64,000 bases of DNA, from positions 2,728,001 through 2,792,000 of the forward strand of contig NZ_CP107548.1 in assembly GCF_025836975.1 (NCBI RefSeq), read 5' to 3'. The notes below the pieces were generated by a model. The model was not told where the DNA came from. It was given only the letters and a program-made list of their open reading frames with translations, and did no database searches. The stretch comes from Pollutimonas sp. M17 (GTDB taxonomy: Bacteria; Pseudomonadota; Gammaproteobacteria; Burkholderiales; Burkholderiaceae_B). Positions 28,200 to 38,080 of this stretch are shown here, in pieces; position 1 is the first letter of the stretch, and each line of letters starts with the position of its first letter. A program made the translations under genes and the position numbers.

Positions 28200-28416
28200 G
28201 GCCGTGGCAAGTGCGGCGCAGGCGCCTCGCGTATGCCGGCCCGGCAGCTGAAAGCGGAGGTGCAAGTACGCGGCTGTTTGAGCCCGGGCTTATGGACGGC
28301 CGGGGGCCGTCCATTCGGGCGAGTTCCGCGTACGCTCCGCTTTCAGCTGCCGGGCCGGGAAGTTCTGGCGGAGCCAGAACCATGCGCGCGAAGCCGGAGC
28401 AGCGCTTGCCACGGCC
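28200..28416. repeat. Large nested inverted repeat (cruciform-forming element)
   Basis: Several nested complementary arms share one centre. Outer: GGCCGTGGCAAG at 28200-28211 with CTTGCCACGGCC at 28405-28416. Middle: a perfect 24-base pair of arms at 28236-28259 and 28335-28358. Inner: GTACGCGG at 28266-28273 with CCGCGTAC at 28326-28333. Core: GGACGGCC at 28294-28301 with GGCCGTCC at 28305-28312, plus the palindrome AGCCCGGGCT at 28281-28290. The open frames through it look non-coding. This resembles a REP/BIME- or MITE-like element. Confidence 0.85.
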
Positions 28417-28521
28417 GCCCTCTCAAGAAATCCCGCCTGGGCCTGGCCCAACGCGGGCCAACGCCACACAGCACCCCAACCAGGGATGCCAGGCCACTAC
28501 AGTCGATTACTCAGCCACCGC
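28417..28521. other. Intergenic spacer between the inverted repeat and dnaJ
   Basis: GC-rich non-coding sequence between the inverted repeat and the dnaJ stop. I see no gene or clear terminator in it; the 28045-28199 stretch on the other side of the repeat is equally featureless. Confidence 0.4.
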
Positions 28522-29643
28522 CTACGAGAAAAAGTTCTTGACCCTATCCGTCCATGACTCGCTCTTCGGCGAATGCTTTTCACCGCCCTGCTGCAGCGAG
28601 GCTTCGAACTGGCGCAAGATCTTCTTCTGCTCATCGGACAGCCGCACCGGCGTTTCCACCGAAATATGGCAGTACAGATCACCCGGATAGCTGGCCCGCA
28701 GGCCCCGTATCCCCTTGCCCCGCAAACGGAACGTCTTGCCCGTTTGGGTTCCTTCGGGAATCGTGATCTCGCCCCGACCCGCCAAGGTCGGAACTTCAAG
28801 CTCGCCCCCCAGCGCCGCCGTTGTAAACGGAATGGTCAATTCGCAGTGCAGGTCTTCGCCGTCGCGCTGGAATATGCCGTGCGGCTTCAGATGAATCTCG
28901 ACGTACAAGTCTCCCGGAGGCCCGCCGTTGACGCCGGGCTCGCCGTTGCCGCTGGAGCGTATGCGCATCCCGTCGTCGATACCCGCGGGGATCTTCACCT
29001 GCAAGGTCTTGTTCTTGCGCGTGCGCCCGACACCGTCGCAGGCCGTGCAGGGATCAGTGATCTCCTTACCCGTGCCATGGCAGGTGGGGCAGGTTTGCTG
29101 CACGCTGAAGAAGCCCTGCTGCATGCGCACCGTGCCCGCGCCGTCGCAAGTGTGGCAGGTCTTGGGATGGGTTCCCGGCTTGGCGCCGGAGCCGTGGCAC
29201 ACATCGCAGGTTTCCCAGCTTGGAACCCGGATCTCGGTGTCGAAACCATTGGCCGCCTGTTCCAGGCTGATGTCCAGCGTGTATTTCAGGTCGGCGCCGC
29301 GATACACCTGCGGACCGCCGCCGCGGCGGCCACCGCCAAAGATCTCGCCAAAGATATCGCCGAATGCATCGGCAAAACCCGCGCCGCCCATTCCGCCGCC
29401 GCCCATCCCCGAGTTGGGATCGACGCCTGCGTGGCCGAATCGGTCGTACGCCCCGCGCTTCTGCTCGTCGGACAGCATTTCGTAGGCCTCTTTGGCCTCT
29501 TTGAATTTTTCTTCCGCTTCCTTGCTATCGGGATTGCGATCCGGGTGGTACTTCATTGCCAGCTTGCGATAAGCCTTTTTCAGCTCATCGTCAGAAGCGT
29601 TCTTCGCTACCCCCAGAATTTCATAATAGTCGCGTTTTGCCAT
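28522..29643 (-). CDS. dnaJ: Molecular chaperone DnaJ (Hsp40)
   Basis: A 373-residue cochaperone that stimulates DnaK ATP hydrolysis and delivers unfolded clients. J domain residues 1-70 with HPD at 33-35, Gly/Phe linker about 75-110 ([20 protein letters not shown]), then four zinc-finger CxxCxGxG repeats ([32 protein letters not shown]) and the C-terminal client-binding domains. It is a complete type I DnaJ of normal length, 103 bases downstream of dnaK on the same strand, and shares the dnaK heat-shock promoter unless a promoter lies in that gap. Confidence 0.98.
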   Translation of the reverse strand: MAKRDYYEILGVAKNASDDELKKAYRKLAMKYHPDRNPDSKEAEEKFKEAKEAYEMLSDEQKRGAYDRFGHAGVDPNSGMGGGGMGGAGFADAFGDIFGEIFGGGRRGGGPQVYRGADLKYTLDISLEQAANGFDTEIRVPSWETCDVCHGSGAKPGTHPKTCHTCDGAGTVRMQQGFFSVQQTCPTCHGTGKEITDPCTACDGVGRTRKNKTLQVKIPAGIDDGMRIRSSGNGEPGVNGGPPGDLYVEIHLKPHGIFQRDGEDLHCELTIPFTTAALGGELEVPTLAGRGEITIPEGTQTGKTFRLRGKGIRGLRASYPGDLYCHISVETPVRLSDEQKKILRQFEASLQQGGEKHSPKSESWTDRVKNFFS

Positions 29644-29746
29644 TTGAGTCGCTTGCGTCTTGGACGTCTGTTCTTTGTGCTTGAATAAGAAGGCCCGATT
29701 TCCGGCAAAACACCAGAAACCGGGCTCAAACCGCTACAGCCAGCGC

Positions 29747-31672
29747 TTATTGATCGCGCTTGACTTCTTTGAAGTCGGCATCGACCACATCGTCGTCGAC
29801 AGGCTTGGCCGCATCGGCCGCCTCGCTTTGCTGCGCCGCCGCCTGCGCTTGCATATCGGCGTACATCTTTTCGCCCAGCTTCTGCGAAGCGGTGGACAGG
29901 GCTTCGACCTTGGCCTCGATGGCGGCCTTGTCGCCGTCCTTCAAGGTCTCTTCGAGTTCCTTCAGGGCCGCCTCGATGGCTTCCTTGTCGGCGGCATCCA
30001 GCTTGTCGCCATACTCGCCCAGCGACTTGCGCGTGGAATGCAGCAGCGCGTCGGCCTGATTGCGCGTGAGCGCAAGTTCGGCAATGCGATGGTCTTCCTC
30101 GGCATTGGCTTCGGCATCCTTCACCATGCGTTCGATCTCGTCGTCGCTCAGGCCGGAATTGGCCTTGATGGTGATCTTGTTTTCCTTGCCGGTGCCCTTG
30201 TCCTTGGCCGACACGTGCAAGATACCGTTGGCGTCGATGTCGAAGGTGACCTCGATCTGGGGCGTTCCGCGTGCCGCGGGCGGGATGCCTTCAAGATTGA
30301 ACTCGCCCAGCGCCTTGTTGCCCGCGGCGATCTCGCGCTCGCCCTGGAAGACCTTGATGGTGACGGCCGGCTGGTTGTCGTCGGCGGTCGAGAACACCTG
30401 CGAGAACCGGGTGGGTATCGTGGTGTTCTTCTGGATCATCTTGGTCATCACGCCGCCCAGGGTTTCAATGCCCAGCGACAGGGGGGTGACGTCCAGCAGC
30501 AGCACGTCTTTGCGGTCTCCGGCCAGCACCGAACCCTGGATGGCCGCGCCGGCGGCAACGGCTTCATCCGGATTGACGTCCTTGCGGGGCTCCTTGCCAA
30601 AGAATTCCTTGACCTTTTCCTGCACCTTGGGCATGCGCGTCATGCCGCCGACCAGGATCACGTCGTCGATCTCGGACACTTTCACGCCCGCATCCTTGAT
30701 GGCGATGCGGCAAGGCTCGATGGTGCGTTCGATCAGTTCCTCGACCAGGGCTTCCAGCTTGGCGCGGGTGACCTTCAGGTTCAGGTGCTTGGGACCAGAG
30801 GCGTCCGCCGTGATGTACGGCAGGTTGATTTCGGTTTGCTGCGCCGAGGACAGTTCGATCTTGGCCTTCTCCGCCGATTCCTTCAGGCGCTGCAAAGCCA
30901 GCACGTCCTTGGACAGGTCGACGCCGCTTTCCTTCTTGAATTCGCCGATGATGTAATCAATGATGCGCTGGTCGAAGTCTTCGCCGCCCAGGAAGGTGTC
31001 GCCGTTGGTGGACAGCACCTCGAATTGCTTCTCGCCATCGACATCGGCGATTTCAATGATGGACACGTCGAAGGTGCCGCCGCCCAGGTCATAAACGGCG
31101 ATCTTGCGGTCGCCCTTTTCGGTCTTGTCCATGCCGAAAGCCAGCGCGGCCGCCGTCGGCTCGTTGATGATGCGCTTGACGTCCAGCCCGGCGATGCGGC
31201 CGGCGTCTTTCGTGGCCTGGCGCTGGCTGTCGTTGAAGTAAGCGGGAACGGTGATGACCGCCTCGGTGATTTCCTCGCCCAGGTAGTCTTCGGCCGTCTT
31301 CTTCATTTTGCGCAGCACGTCGGCCGACACCTGGGGAGGCGCCAGTTTCTTGCCTTGCGCCTCGACCCATGCGTCGCCGTTGTCGGCCTTGACGATGCCG
31401 TAAGGCATGAGATGGATGTCTTTTTGCACCGCTTTTTCGTCGAACTTGCGGCCGATGAGGCGCTTGACGGCATAAAGCGTATTCTTTGGATTGGTGACGG
31501 CCTGGCGCTTGGCGGGGGCGCCCACCAGGATTTCGCCGTCCTGCATGTACGCCACAATGGAAGGCGTGGTGCGCGTGCCTTCGGCGTTTTCGATGATCTT
31601 GACGCTGCTGCCGTCCAGAACAGCCACACAGCTGTTGGTCGTGCCCAGGTCAATGCCGATAATCTTGCCCAT
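29747..31672 (-). CDS. dnaK: Molecular chaperone DnaK (Hsp70)
   Basis: A 641-residue Hsp70. The ATPase domain starts [19 protein letters not shown] and contains the phosphate loop [17 protein letters not shown]. The substrate-binding domain follows after the linker region [20 protein letters not shown], and the lid and C-terminal tail end with a [11 protein letters not shown] segment, typical of proteobacterial DnaK. It is the second gene in the grpE-dnaK-dnaJ order, with its own sigma-32 promoter at 31730-31755. Confidence 0.98.
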   Translation of the reverse strand: MGKIIGIDLGTTNSCVAVLDGSSVKIIENAEGTRTTPSIVAYMQDGEILVGAPAKRQAVTNPKNTLYAVKRLIGRKFDEKAVQKDIHLMPYGIVKADNGDAWVEAQGKKLAPPQVSADVLRKMKKTAEDYLGEEITEAVITVPAYFNDSQRQATKDAGRIAGLDVKRIINEPTAAALAFGMDKTEKGDRKIAVYDLGGGTFDVSIIEIADVDGEKQFEVLSTNGDTFLGGEDFDQRIIDYIIGEFKKESGVDLSKDVLALQRLKESAEKAKIELSSAQQTEINLPYITADASGPKHLNLKVTRAKLEALVEELIERTIEPCRIAIKDAGVKVSEIDDVILVGGMTRMPKVQEKVKEFFGKEPRKDVNPDEAVAAGAAIQGSVLAGDRKDVLLLDVTPLSLGIETLGGVMTKMIQKNTTIPTRFSQVFSTADDNQPAVTIKVFQGEREIAAGNKALGEFNLEGIPPAARGTPQIEVTFDIDANGILHVSAKDKGTGKENKITIKANSGLSDDEIERMVKDAEANAEEDHRIAELALTRNQADALLHSTRKSLGEYGDKLDAADKEAIEAALKELEETLKDGDKAAIEAKVEALSTASQKLGEKMYADMQAQAAAQQSEAADAAKPVDDDVVDADFKEVKRDQ

Positions 31673-31729
31673 ATCTATTACCCTGCTGAAAAATTTCTGA
31701 ATTTGTAAAAACTGCCTGATGAATCGTAA

Positions 31730-31755
31730 GTGGGGATCCGCAGTGCAATTTCAAG
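31730..31755 (-). promoter_or_regulatory. Sigma-32 heat-shock promoter of dnaK
   Basis: On the minus strand a -35 CTTGAA (31755-31750), a 14-base spacer and a -10 CCCCAC (31735-31730). This matches the sigma-32 consensus CTTGAA-N12-15-CCCCAT. It lies 58 bases upstream of the dnaK start, and its spacer length equals that of the grpE promoter. Confidence 0.88.
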
Positions 31756-31842
31756 CCTGACGGCGGGATTTTTTATGATTTTCCCGCTTCAAGCGCCGTT
31801 TTAAGGTGAAAAAGGCGGATTCAACCTCGAAAACACTGCAAT

Positions 31843-32454
31843 TTACGAATGCGGCCCGGACGACACCATGACCAGCGCGGGGCGCAGCACCCGGTCGGCA
31901 ATGGTGTAACCCTTCTGGAGCAGTTGCACCACCGCTCCTTCGGGAAGCTCGGAGTGCACCGAGGAAATCGCCTGATGCACGTGCGGATCGAACTTGTCGC
32001 CTTCGACAGGCGCCACTTCTTTAAGCAGATTGCGTTCGAATGCCGTGTTCAACTGGCGCAAGGTGGCCTCGACGCCTTCCTTCCAGGCCTGGGCGGTCTG
32101 GTCGGTAAGGGCCAGGGCGGCCTCCAGGCTGTCCCGGACGGGGATCAGGCTTTCGGCAAACGACTCGGTGCCGAACTTGCGCGCCTTGGCCACATCTTCC
32201 TGAGCGCGGCGGCGTATGTTCTCGACCTCGGCCTTGGCCCGCAGCAGTTCTTCGTGGTACTGCGCCACCTTGGCTTGCGACTCGGACAGCAAGGTCGCCC
32301 AGTCTTCTTCGGCGGCCAGCTGCTCCTGAGCCTGGGTCTGGTCAATATCGCTATTGTCGGATGCGCCCTGGGCGTCGTTCACTTCCAGGTGTTCGGACGT
32401 ATCGACCGAAGCATCCTGTTGCTTGGGATCTACGGGTTCCTTGGGTGCCGGCAT
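31843..32454 (-). CDS. grpE: Nucleotide exchange factor GrpE
   Basis: A 203-residue dimeric exchange factor that releases ADP from DnaK. The acidic N-terminal tail ([20 protein letters not shown]) leads into the long coiled coil ([40 protein letters not shown]), and the C-terminal beta domain has the family end [20 protein letters not shown] followed by [11 protein letters not shown] at 32454 with a GGAGA site was chosen; a start 5 codons upstream at 32469 is possible. Its promoter is the palindromic sigma-32 site at 32493-32518. Confidence 0.96.
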   Translation of the reverse strand: MPAPKEPVDPKQQDASVDTSEHLEVNDAQGASDNSDIDQTQAQEQLAAEEDWATLLSESQAKVAQYHEELLRAKAEVENIRRRAQEDVAKARKFGTESFAESLIPVRDSLEAALALTDQTAQAWKEGVEATLRQLNTAFERNLLKEVAPVEGDKFDPHVHQAISSVHSELPEGAVVQLLQKGYTIADRVLRPALVMVSSGPHS

Positions 32455-32490
32455 AAAAAATCTCCACATCTACGGTATGCAATTCCATGA

Positions 32491-32518
32491 AAATGGGGGC
32501 GTCAGCCCCCATTTCAAG
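32491..32518 (-). promoter_or_regulatory. Palindromic sigma-32 promoter of grpE
   Basis: Minus-strand -35 CTTGAA (32518-32513), 14-base spacer and -10 CCCCAT (32498-32493), a perfect match to the heat-shock consensus. The spacer and -10 also form a perfect 10-base stem (AAATGGGGGC at 32491-32500 with GCCCCCATTT at 32505-32514, loop GTCA), so it could be mistaken for a terminator of hemH and may also act as one. Confidence 0.88.
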
Positions 32519-32620
32519 ACCTGGGAACATGGCGTTTCCCGGCCATAACTCATTCGGCGCCATCCATGGGCTCGAACTTGCATAAAGCCGGCATGCCCAC
32601 CGAATAAAACGCCCCAGAGT

Positions 32621-33697
32621 TTACACCCGCTCCGCCGGAACCCACCCGGCCAGATGCCCCCGCGCAATGCCCGCCAGGCTGGACGCCCAGTCCGGGTCGC
32701 CGTTCAGGCAGGGCAGGTAACGGAACTGCCGGCCGCCCTCGGACAGAAAAGCATCCCGGCACTGCATCTGGATTTCCTCCAGGGTTTCCAGGCAGTCGGC
32801 GAGGAAACCCGGACACATCACGTCCACTTGGCCGATGCCCTGCCTGGCCCATTCGCGCAAGGTCGGTTCGGTATAAGGTTCCAGCCACCTTTCGGTGCCA
32901 AAGCGGCTTTGAAAGGATACGTGCAACCGTTCGCCGTCGGCGCCCAGCCGCTGCTTCAGCAGGCCCGCGGTTTCCATGCAATCGCGGTAGTAGGGGTCGC
33001 CCTGCTCGACGCTGCGGCGCGGCAGGCCGTGGAAGCTGAGCAGGAGCCGATCGGGTTTGCCGTTGGCGGCCCAATAGTCGCGCAGTTGTCTCGCCAGCGC
33101 GTCGATATAGCCCGGATCGTCGTGATAGCGCTTGACGAAACGCAGTTCGGGCTGGTCGCGCATCCGGGCGGCGCAGGCGGCTACGCTGTCGACCGCCGTC
33201 GCCGTGGTGCTGGCCGCATATTGCGGGTACATGGGCAAAGTCAGGATACGCTGGCAGCCGTCGGCGCGCAGCCTGGCAAGCGCATCGGCGATGGACGGAT
33301 TTCCGTAGCGCATGCCCAGCTCGACGTGCGCCGCGATGCCTTGATCGGCCAGGCTGTCCCGCAGCCCCTGCGCCTGCGCCCGGCTCCAGACCAGCAGCGG
33401 CGAACCCTGCTCCAGCCATATTTCCTTATAGCGCGGCGCCAGCGCGGCAGGCCGGCGCGTCAGGATAAAGGCGCGCAAGATGGGCTGCCATATCCATTGC
33501 GGAATTTCGATGACGCGCGGATCGGACAGGAACTCGCCCAGATAGCGGCGTATCGCCCCCGGCGTCGGCTCGTCGGGCGTGCCCAGATTGATCAGCAGCA
33601 CGCCTACGGGGCCCGGATCGCGGGGCGGCGGATCCGGATTGAAGGCCTGCGGGTCGGCGGGTTCGGGCAAGTAACGCGAAGAGAACAAGGAAGACAT
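32621..33697 (-). CDS. hemH: Ferrochelatase
   Basis: A 358-residue enzyme inserting Fe2+ into protoporphyrin IX, the last step of heme synthesis. It begins after a proline-rich N-terminus with GVLLINLGTPDEPTPGAIRR and has the active-site His223 in LLLSFHGLPRRSVEQGDPYY, then WLEPYTEP and MCPGFLADCLETLEEI. No Fe-S cluster cysteine set is obvious at the C-terminus. It lies between hrcA and grpE as in other Alcaligenaceae. A 34-base perfect palindrome separates it from hrcA. Confidence 0.97.
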   Translation of the reverse strand: MSSLFSSRYLPEPADPQAFNPDPPPRDPGPVGVLLINLGTPDEPTPGAIRRYLGEFLSDPRVIEIPQWIWQPILRAFILTRRPAALAPRYKEIWLEQGSPLLVWSRAQAQGLRDSLADQGIAAHVELGMRYGNPSIADALARLRADGCQRILTLPMYPQYAASTTATAVDSVAACAARMRDQPELRFVKRYHDDPGYIDALARQLRDYWAANGKPDRLLLSFHGLPRRSVEQGDPYYRDCMETAGLLKQRLGADGERLHVSFQSRFGTERWLEPYTEPTLREWARQGIGQVDVMCPGFLADCLETLEEIQMQCRDAFLSEGGRQFRYLPCLNGDPDWASSLAGIARGHLAGWVPAERV

Positions 33698-33733
33698 GTG
33701 GATCGAGGCCCGGATCAGGAAAATTAAGCCGCG

Positions 33734-33767
33734 GCGACCGCGCCGCCATGCATGGCGGCGCGGTCGC
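33734..33767 (-). terminator. 34-base perfect palindrome, probable hrcA terminator
   Basis: Arms GCGACCGCGCCGCCATG at 33734-33750 and CATGGCGGCGCGGTCGC at 33751-33767 are exact complements with no spacer. It begins one base after the hrcA stop and, on the minus strand, is followed by a TTAATTTT stretch. A very stable hairpin. Confidence 0.8.
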
Positions 33768-33768
33768 G

Positions 33769-34779
33769 TCAGGACTGGTTGTGGCTGAGCGCGTTGGACA
33801 ATAGCCGCGCCGTGATATCGACGATGGGAATGACACGTTCATAGGCCATGCGCGAGGGGCCGATCACGCCCAGCGTGCCGACCACCGTTCCATCGACGCC
33901 ATACGGCGCCGTAATGACGGACACGTCGTCCAGAGGAACCAATTGGGAGTCGCCCCCGATATAGATCTGCACGCCCTGCGCGCGGCTGGACACGTCCAGC
34001 AGTTGCAGCAGGTCGGTTTTCTTTTCAAACAAGGAGAACATGCGCCGCAGCCTGTCCATGTCGGAGGCGATGTCGGAAATGTCCAGCAATTTGCTTTCGC
34101 CGGAAATGACCAGCGATTCATCGGTGTCCGCCGTGGCGGCGCCGGCCTCGACGGCCTCTTGCATGAGGCGGGAAATGTCCGCTTGCAGCGAGGACAGTTC
34201 GTCGGCGATGGCAAGGCGTACTTCTTCGAAGGACATGCCGGCAAAATGCTGATTGAAGAAGTTGCTGGCCTCGAGCAGTTCCTGTTCGAGATAGTCGCGC
34301 GACACGAACAGGATGCGGTTCTGGACGTCGCCATCGGGGGTGACGATGATGAGAAGCACTCTTTTTTCGGAGAGGCGGATGAATTCTATCTGCCGAAAGA
34401 CCTGGGCGCGCTTGGGCGCAAGGACGACGCCGGCAAATTGAGACAGATTGGACAGCAGGGCCGCGGCGGCCGTCACGGCCCTGCCCGGCTCGGCCGCGGG
34501 GAGAATCTGGCGGATCTGGCTGGCCGGCAGCACTTCGAAGCGCTGCACCGCCAGCAGGCGGTCGACGAACAGGCGATAGCCCTTGGGCGTGGGCACCCGG
34601 CCGGCCGACGTATGGGGGCTGTGGATCAGCCCCAGGTCTTCGAGGTCGGCCATGACATTGCGTATGGTCGCGGGCGACAGGTCGAACATTTTTGAGAGGG
34701 TCCGCGACCCCACGGGCTGCCCGTCGGCTATGTATCGTTCTATGAGCGCTTTCAGGAGCGCGTTCGCTCGGTCATCCAT
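33769..34779 (-). CDS. hrcA: Heat-inducible transcription repressor HrcA
   Basis: A 336-residue repressor of class I heat-shock genes that binds CIRCE elements. The winged helix is at the N-terminus ([60 protein letters not shown]) followed by the GAF-like dimerisation region and a C-terminal [20 protein letters not shown]. No CIRCE repeat (TTAGCACTC with GAGTGCTAA) was seen in this window, so its targets, probably groESL, lie elsewhere while dnaK and grpE use sigma-32 here. Divergent from nadK. Confidence 0.97.
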   Translation of the reverse strand: MDDRANALLKALIERYIADGQPVGSRTLSKMFDLSPATIRNVMADLEDLGLIHSPHTSAGRVPTPKGYRLFVDRLLAVQRFEVLPASQIRQILPAAEPGRAVTAAAALLSNLSQFAGVVLAPKRAQVFRQIEFIRLSEKRVLLIIVTPDGDVQNRILFVSRDYLEQELLEASNFFNQHFAGMSFEEVRLAIADELSSLQADISRLMQEAVEAGAATADTDESLVISGESKLLDISDIASDMDRLRRMFSLFEKKTDLLQLLDVSSRAQGVQIYIGGDSQLVPLDDVSVITAPYGVDGTVVGTLGVIGPSRMAYERVIPIVDITARLLSNALSHNQS

Positions 34780-34897
34780 GGTTCTATTTTATGCAAACTT
34801 TCAGGCCGGGGTTGTCCTGCCCAGCGCCACAACCCGCTCGCGGGAACCTATAATCAACGGGTCCTATTATTCCACCAAACCAGCAGGTATTCGCCTT

Positions 34898-35797
34898 ATG
34901 CATTTCAAAAACGTTGCAATCGTGGGCCGCTATCAGGACACCGGTCTTGACGCCCCTTTGCGCAAGCTGGCCGATATGCTGGGCGCCGCCGGCTGCAAAG
35001 TGCTGATCGAGGCCGATACGGCCAAGAATACCGGCATACGGGAACACACCGTAGCCTCTTACCAGGAAATCGGCAATCAGGCCGACCTGGCCGTCATCAT
35101 GGGCGGCGACGGAACCATGCTGGGCGCGGCCCGCCAGCTGGCGCACAGCAATGTGCCCCTGATCGGCATCAATCACGGCCGGCTGGGCTTCATCACCGAC
35201 ATTCCCCTGCATAGCGCCAACGACGCCCTGGCCAGCGTCATCCAGGGCAACTACGAGGCCGAAGACCGCGTCCTGCTCGAAGGGCGCGTGGTGCGCGACG
35301 GCCAAACCCTTTTTTCAGGCGTGGCCCTGAACGACGTCGTCCTGAACCGCGCCGGGCGCGGCGGCATGATCGAAGTCAAGGTCGAGTTCGACGGCGCCTT
35401 CATGTACAGCCAGCGGGCCGACGGTCTGATCATCGCCACCCCCACCGGCTCGACCGCCTATTCGCTCTCGGCCAACGGTCCCATCGTCCATTCGCGCCTG
35501 AACGCCATCCTGCTGGTTCCGGTCGCGCCGCAAACCCTGTCCAACCGGCCTATCGTGCTGCCCGACAGCGGCACCCTGAGCCTTACCGTTACCGCCCTGG
35601 GCCGGGTAGAGTCCGGCGCCAGCGTCCACTTCGACATGCAGACCTGGTCCGACTGCCAGGCCGGCGACCGCATCGAGGTGCGCCGGGCACAGAATACGGT
35701 ACGCTTCATCCACCCCACCGGCTACAGCTTCTTCTCCACCTTGCGACGCAAGCTGTACTGGAACCACATGCCGCAACCCTCCGACGAGGTCGAATAG
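34898..35797 (+). CDS. nadK: NAD kinase
   Basis: A 299-residue enzyme that phosphorylates NAD to NADP using ATP or polyphosphate. The nucleotide motif MGGDGTMLGAAR is near residue 69, NHGRLGFITD follows, then LNDVVLNRAGRGGMIEVKV and the second glycine motif GLIIATPTGSTAYSLSANGP. The ATG at 34898 is where similarity begins; in-frame sequence upstream runs across the hrcA start and is not part of the protein. It is followed after 3 bases by recN, so they are co-transcribed, a common arrangement. Confidence 0.97.
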   Translation: MHFKNVAIVGRYQDTGLDAPLRKLADMLGAAGCKVLIEADTAKNTGIREHTVASYQEIGNQADLAVIMGGDGTMLGAARQLAHSNVPLIGINHGRLGFITDIPLHSANDALASVIQGNYEAEDRVLLEGRVVRDGQTLFSGVALNDVVLNRAGRGGMIEVKVEFDGAFMYSQRADGLIIATPTGSTAYSLSANGPIVHSRLNAILLVPVAPQTLSNRPIVLPDSGTLSLTVTALGRVESGASVHFDMQTWSDCQAGDRIEVRRAQNTVRFIHPTGYSFFSTLRRKLYWNHMPQPSDEVE

Positions 35798-35800
35798 CCC

Positions 35801-37444
35801 ATGCTGCGTACTTTGCATATACGCGATTTTGTCATCGTCGAGCAGGCCGAAATCCAGTTCGACGCCGGGTTCACGGTCTTCTCCGGCGAAACGGGCGCGG
35901 GCAAGTCGATACTCATCGACGCGCTCTCGCTGGCCCTGGGCGCCCGCGCCGACGCCTCCGCGCTGCGCGAGAACGCGGCGCGCGCCGATATCTCGGCCGT
36001 GTTCGATCCTCCCGACACGCTGGGCGGCTGGCTGCGCGAACAGGAACTCGACGCCGACGACGCCCTGGTCCTGCGCCGCGTCATCGACAGCCAGGGCCGC
36101 AGCCGCGCCTTCATCAACGGCCTGCCGGTCACGCTGGGGCAACTGCGCGAACTGGGCGAATACCTGGTCGACATCCACGGCCAACATGCGCATCAAAGCC
36201 TGCTGAAATCGGCCAGCCAGCGCGAACTGCTGGACACCCAGGGCGGACATTTGCCTTTGGCCCGCCAGGTGCAGCAAGCCTGGCAGCAATGGCAGCATGC
36301 CCTGAAAGCATTGGACGCCGCCCGCGCAAACAGCGCCACGCTGCAGGAAGAGCGCGAACGCCTTGAATGGCAGTTGTCCGAACTGAATCGTGTGGGCCTT
36401 CAGCCCGGCGAATGGGACGCCATCAACAACGACCACAATCGCCTGGCGCATGCGCAGGCCCTGCTGGACGGCGCGACCCAGGCGCTGGCGGCCCTCGATA
36501 GCGATGAAGGGTCCGCCCAGCAGGCGCTGAACACCGCCGGGCACGCCCTGCAACAGTTGCTGCGCCACGACGCCCATTTGCAGGGCATCTACGACGCCAT
36601 CGAGTCGGCGCGCATCTCGGCGGCCGAGGCCGTATCCGACCTGAACAGCTACCTGGACAGGCTCGAACTGGAGCCCGACCGGCTCGCCCAGGCCGAGCAA
36701 AGGCTTTCCGAAATCTTCGACCTGGCGCGCAAGTTCAAGATCGAGCCCGAGGATATCCCCGCCCTCGGACAAAGCCTGGAAGACCAGCTGAATGCCAGCC
36801 AGACCGCCGCCGACATCCCGGCGCTGGAGGCCCGCGAGCAAACAGCCCGGGCGGAATATCACCAGTTTGCCGCGCAGCTGAGCGCCGCCCGGAAAAAAAC
36901 CAGCAAAGACCTGGGCAAGCGCGTGAGCGCGGCCATGCAGACGCTGGCCATGCAAGGAGGCCGCTTCGACATCAGCCTGTCCGAATCGCCTCCCGGCCCC
37001 CACGGTATGGAAACGGTCGAGTTCCTGGTGGCGGGCCACGCCGGCGTAAGCCCACGGCCCCTGGCCAAGGTGGCGTCAGGCGGCGAGCTGGCGCGGATCT
37101 CGCTGGCCCTGTCGGTGATTGCCAGCCAGGCGGCGCGTGTTCCCACGCTTATCTTCGACGAAGTCGACACCGGCGTGGGCGGCGCCGTGGCCGAAATGGT
37201 GGGCCGCCTGCTGCGCGAACTGGGCGAACGCCACCAGGTGCTGTGCGTCACCCACCTGCCCCAGGTGGCGGCACGCGGTTCGCATCATTACGAAGTCAGG
37301 AAATCGACGGCCGCTTCAAGCACCTTGTCGACCATCCAGGCGCTCGATGCCAAAGGCCGCATCGACGAGGTCGCCCGCATGCTGGGCGGGCTGAAAATCA
37401 CCGACACCACGCGCAAGCATGCGCGCGAGATGCTGGCAAGCTAA
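35801..37444 (+). CDS. recN: DNA repair protein RecN
   Basis: A 547-residue SMC-like ATPase involved in double-strand break repair. Walker A GETGAGKSILIDALS is at about residues 30-40, coiled-coil arms occupy the middle (residues about 160-360), and the C-terminal head has the signature SGGELARISLALSVI and Walker B TLIFDEVDTGVGGAVAEMVG, followed by VLCVTHLPQVAA. Length matches E. coli RecN (553). It follows nadK and ends at a strong terminator shared with the end of the convergent fur gene. Confidence 0.97.
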   Translation: MLRTLHIRDFVIVEQAEIQFDAGFTVFSGETGAGKSILIDALSLALGARADASALRENAARADISAVFDPPDTLGGWLREQELDADDALVLRRVIDSQGRSRAFINGLPVTLGQLRELGEYLVDIHGQHAHQSLLKSASQRELLDTQGGHLPLARQVQQAWQQWQHALKALDAARANSATLQEERERLEWQLSELNRVGLQPGEWDAINNDHNRLAHAQALLDGATQALAALDSDEGSAQQALNTAGHALQQLLRHDAHLQGIYDAIESARISAAEAVSDLNSYLDRLELEPDRLAQAEQRLSEIFDLARKFKIEPEDIPALGQSLEDQLNASQTAADIPALEAREQTARAEYHQFAAQLSAARKKTSKDLGKRVSAAMQTLAMQGGRFDISLSESPPGPHGMETVEFLVAGHAGVSPRPLAKVASGGELARISLALSVIASQAARVPTLIFDEVDTGVGGAVAEMVGRLLRELGERHQVLCVTHLPQVAARGSHHYEVRKSTAASSTLSTIQALDAKGRIDEVARMLGGLKITDTTRKHAREMLAS

Positions 37445-37482
37445 AGAAGCGCAGCCCCGCCCTTCACGGACGGGGGGAAGGC

Positions 37483-37515
37483 AAGCCGGAACCTTGCGGG
37501 TTCCGGCTTTTTTAC
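37483..37515 (+). terminator. Terminator of recN
   Basis: An 11-base perfect stem (AAGCCGGAACC at 37483-37493 with GGTTCCGGCTT at 37499-37509), 5-base loop and a following run of T, 38 bases after the recN stop. It abuts the end of the convergent fur gene. Confidence 0.93.
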
Positions 37516-37937
37516 TTGGCGTGCTTGGGCGAGCAGTCGGAGCAAATGCCATACAAGAGCATGGTGTGGCTTTCAAGGGCGAAACCCTGTTCCTTGGCGA
37601 TCTTGTGCTGGCGCTTTTCGATGTCGTGGTCGGTGAACTCCACCACCTTGCCGCAATTGGTGCAGATAAGGTGATCGTGGTGGTCGCCGTCGTTGAGCTC
37701 GAATACCGCCTTGCCGCCATCGAACTGGCTGCGCACCAGGATGCCGGCCTGCTCGAACTGGGTCAGCACGCGGTACACGGTCGCCAACCCGATATCCACG
37801 TCTTCGGCGATAAGCGTGCGGTACACGTCTTCGGCGCTTTGATGCCGCAGATCGGCGCGTCGGAAAATATCAAGAATCTTGAGGCGCGGAAAAGTCGCCT
37901 TCAAGCCCATATTCTTCAGTTCATTTTGGTCGTTCAT
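37512..37937 (-). CDS. fur: Ferric uptake regulator Fur
   Basis: A 141-residue iron-responsive repressor. The N-terminal winged helix includes [40 protein letters not shown] and [20 protein letters not shown]. The dimerisation domain holds the metal ligands [16 protein letters not shown] and the second pair of cysteines in [13 protein letters not shown]. The ATG at 37937 gives the usual Fur start; in-frame sequence to 38000 is not conserved. The window's zinc locus more likely uses Zur, which is not encoded here. Divergent from bamE, the classic fur/omlA arrangement. Confidence 0.96.
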   Translation of the reverse strand: MNDQNELKNMGLKATFPRLKILDIFRRADLRHQSAEDVYRTLIAEDVDIGLATVYRVLTQFEQAGILVRSQFDGGKAVFELNDGDHHDHLICTNCGKVVEFTDHDIEKRQHKIAKEQGFALESHTMLLYGICSDCSPKHAK

Positions 37938-38080
37938 AGCTAAAATGTCTCTGGCGGTAGGATGATGTTCGGGCGCGCGCAGGGTATGCTGTGCGCCCAA
38001 CGCTGACTAACGCTATTATGCGTTTATTCTTAAACCTTTATGATAACGGTTTTATTCGATCTGAATAACAGGGGCGCTTC

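Noticed and set aside
28211-28690. Open frames running through the nested inverted repeat
   Set aside because: They are present on both strands because the repeat is self-complementary and have no protein-like composition.
29660-31708. A very long open frame on the plus strand opposite dnaK
   Set aside because: It mirrors the codon pattern of dnaK, has no domain and no ribosome site; long antisense frames are common in GC-rich genes.
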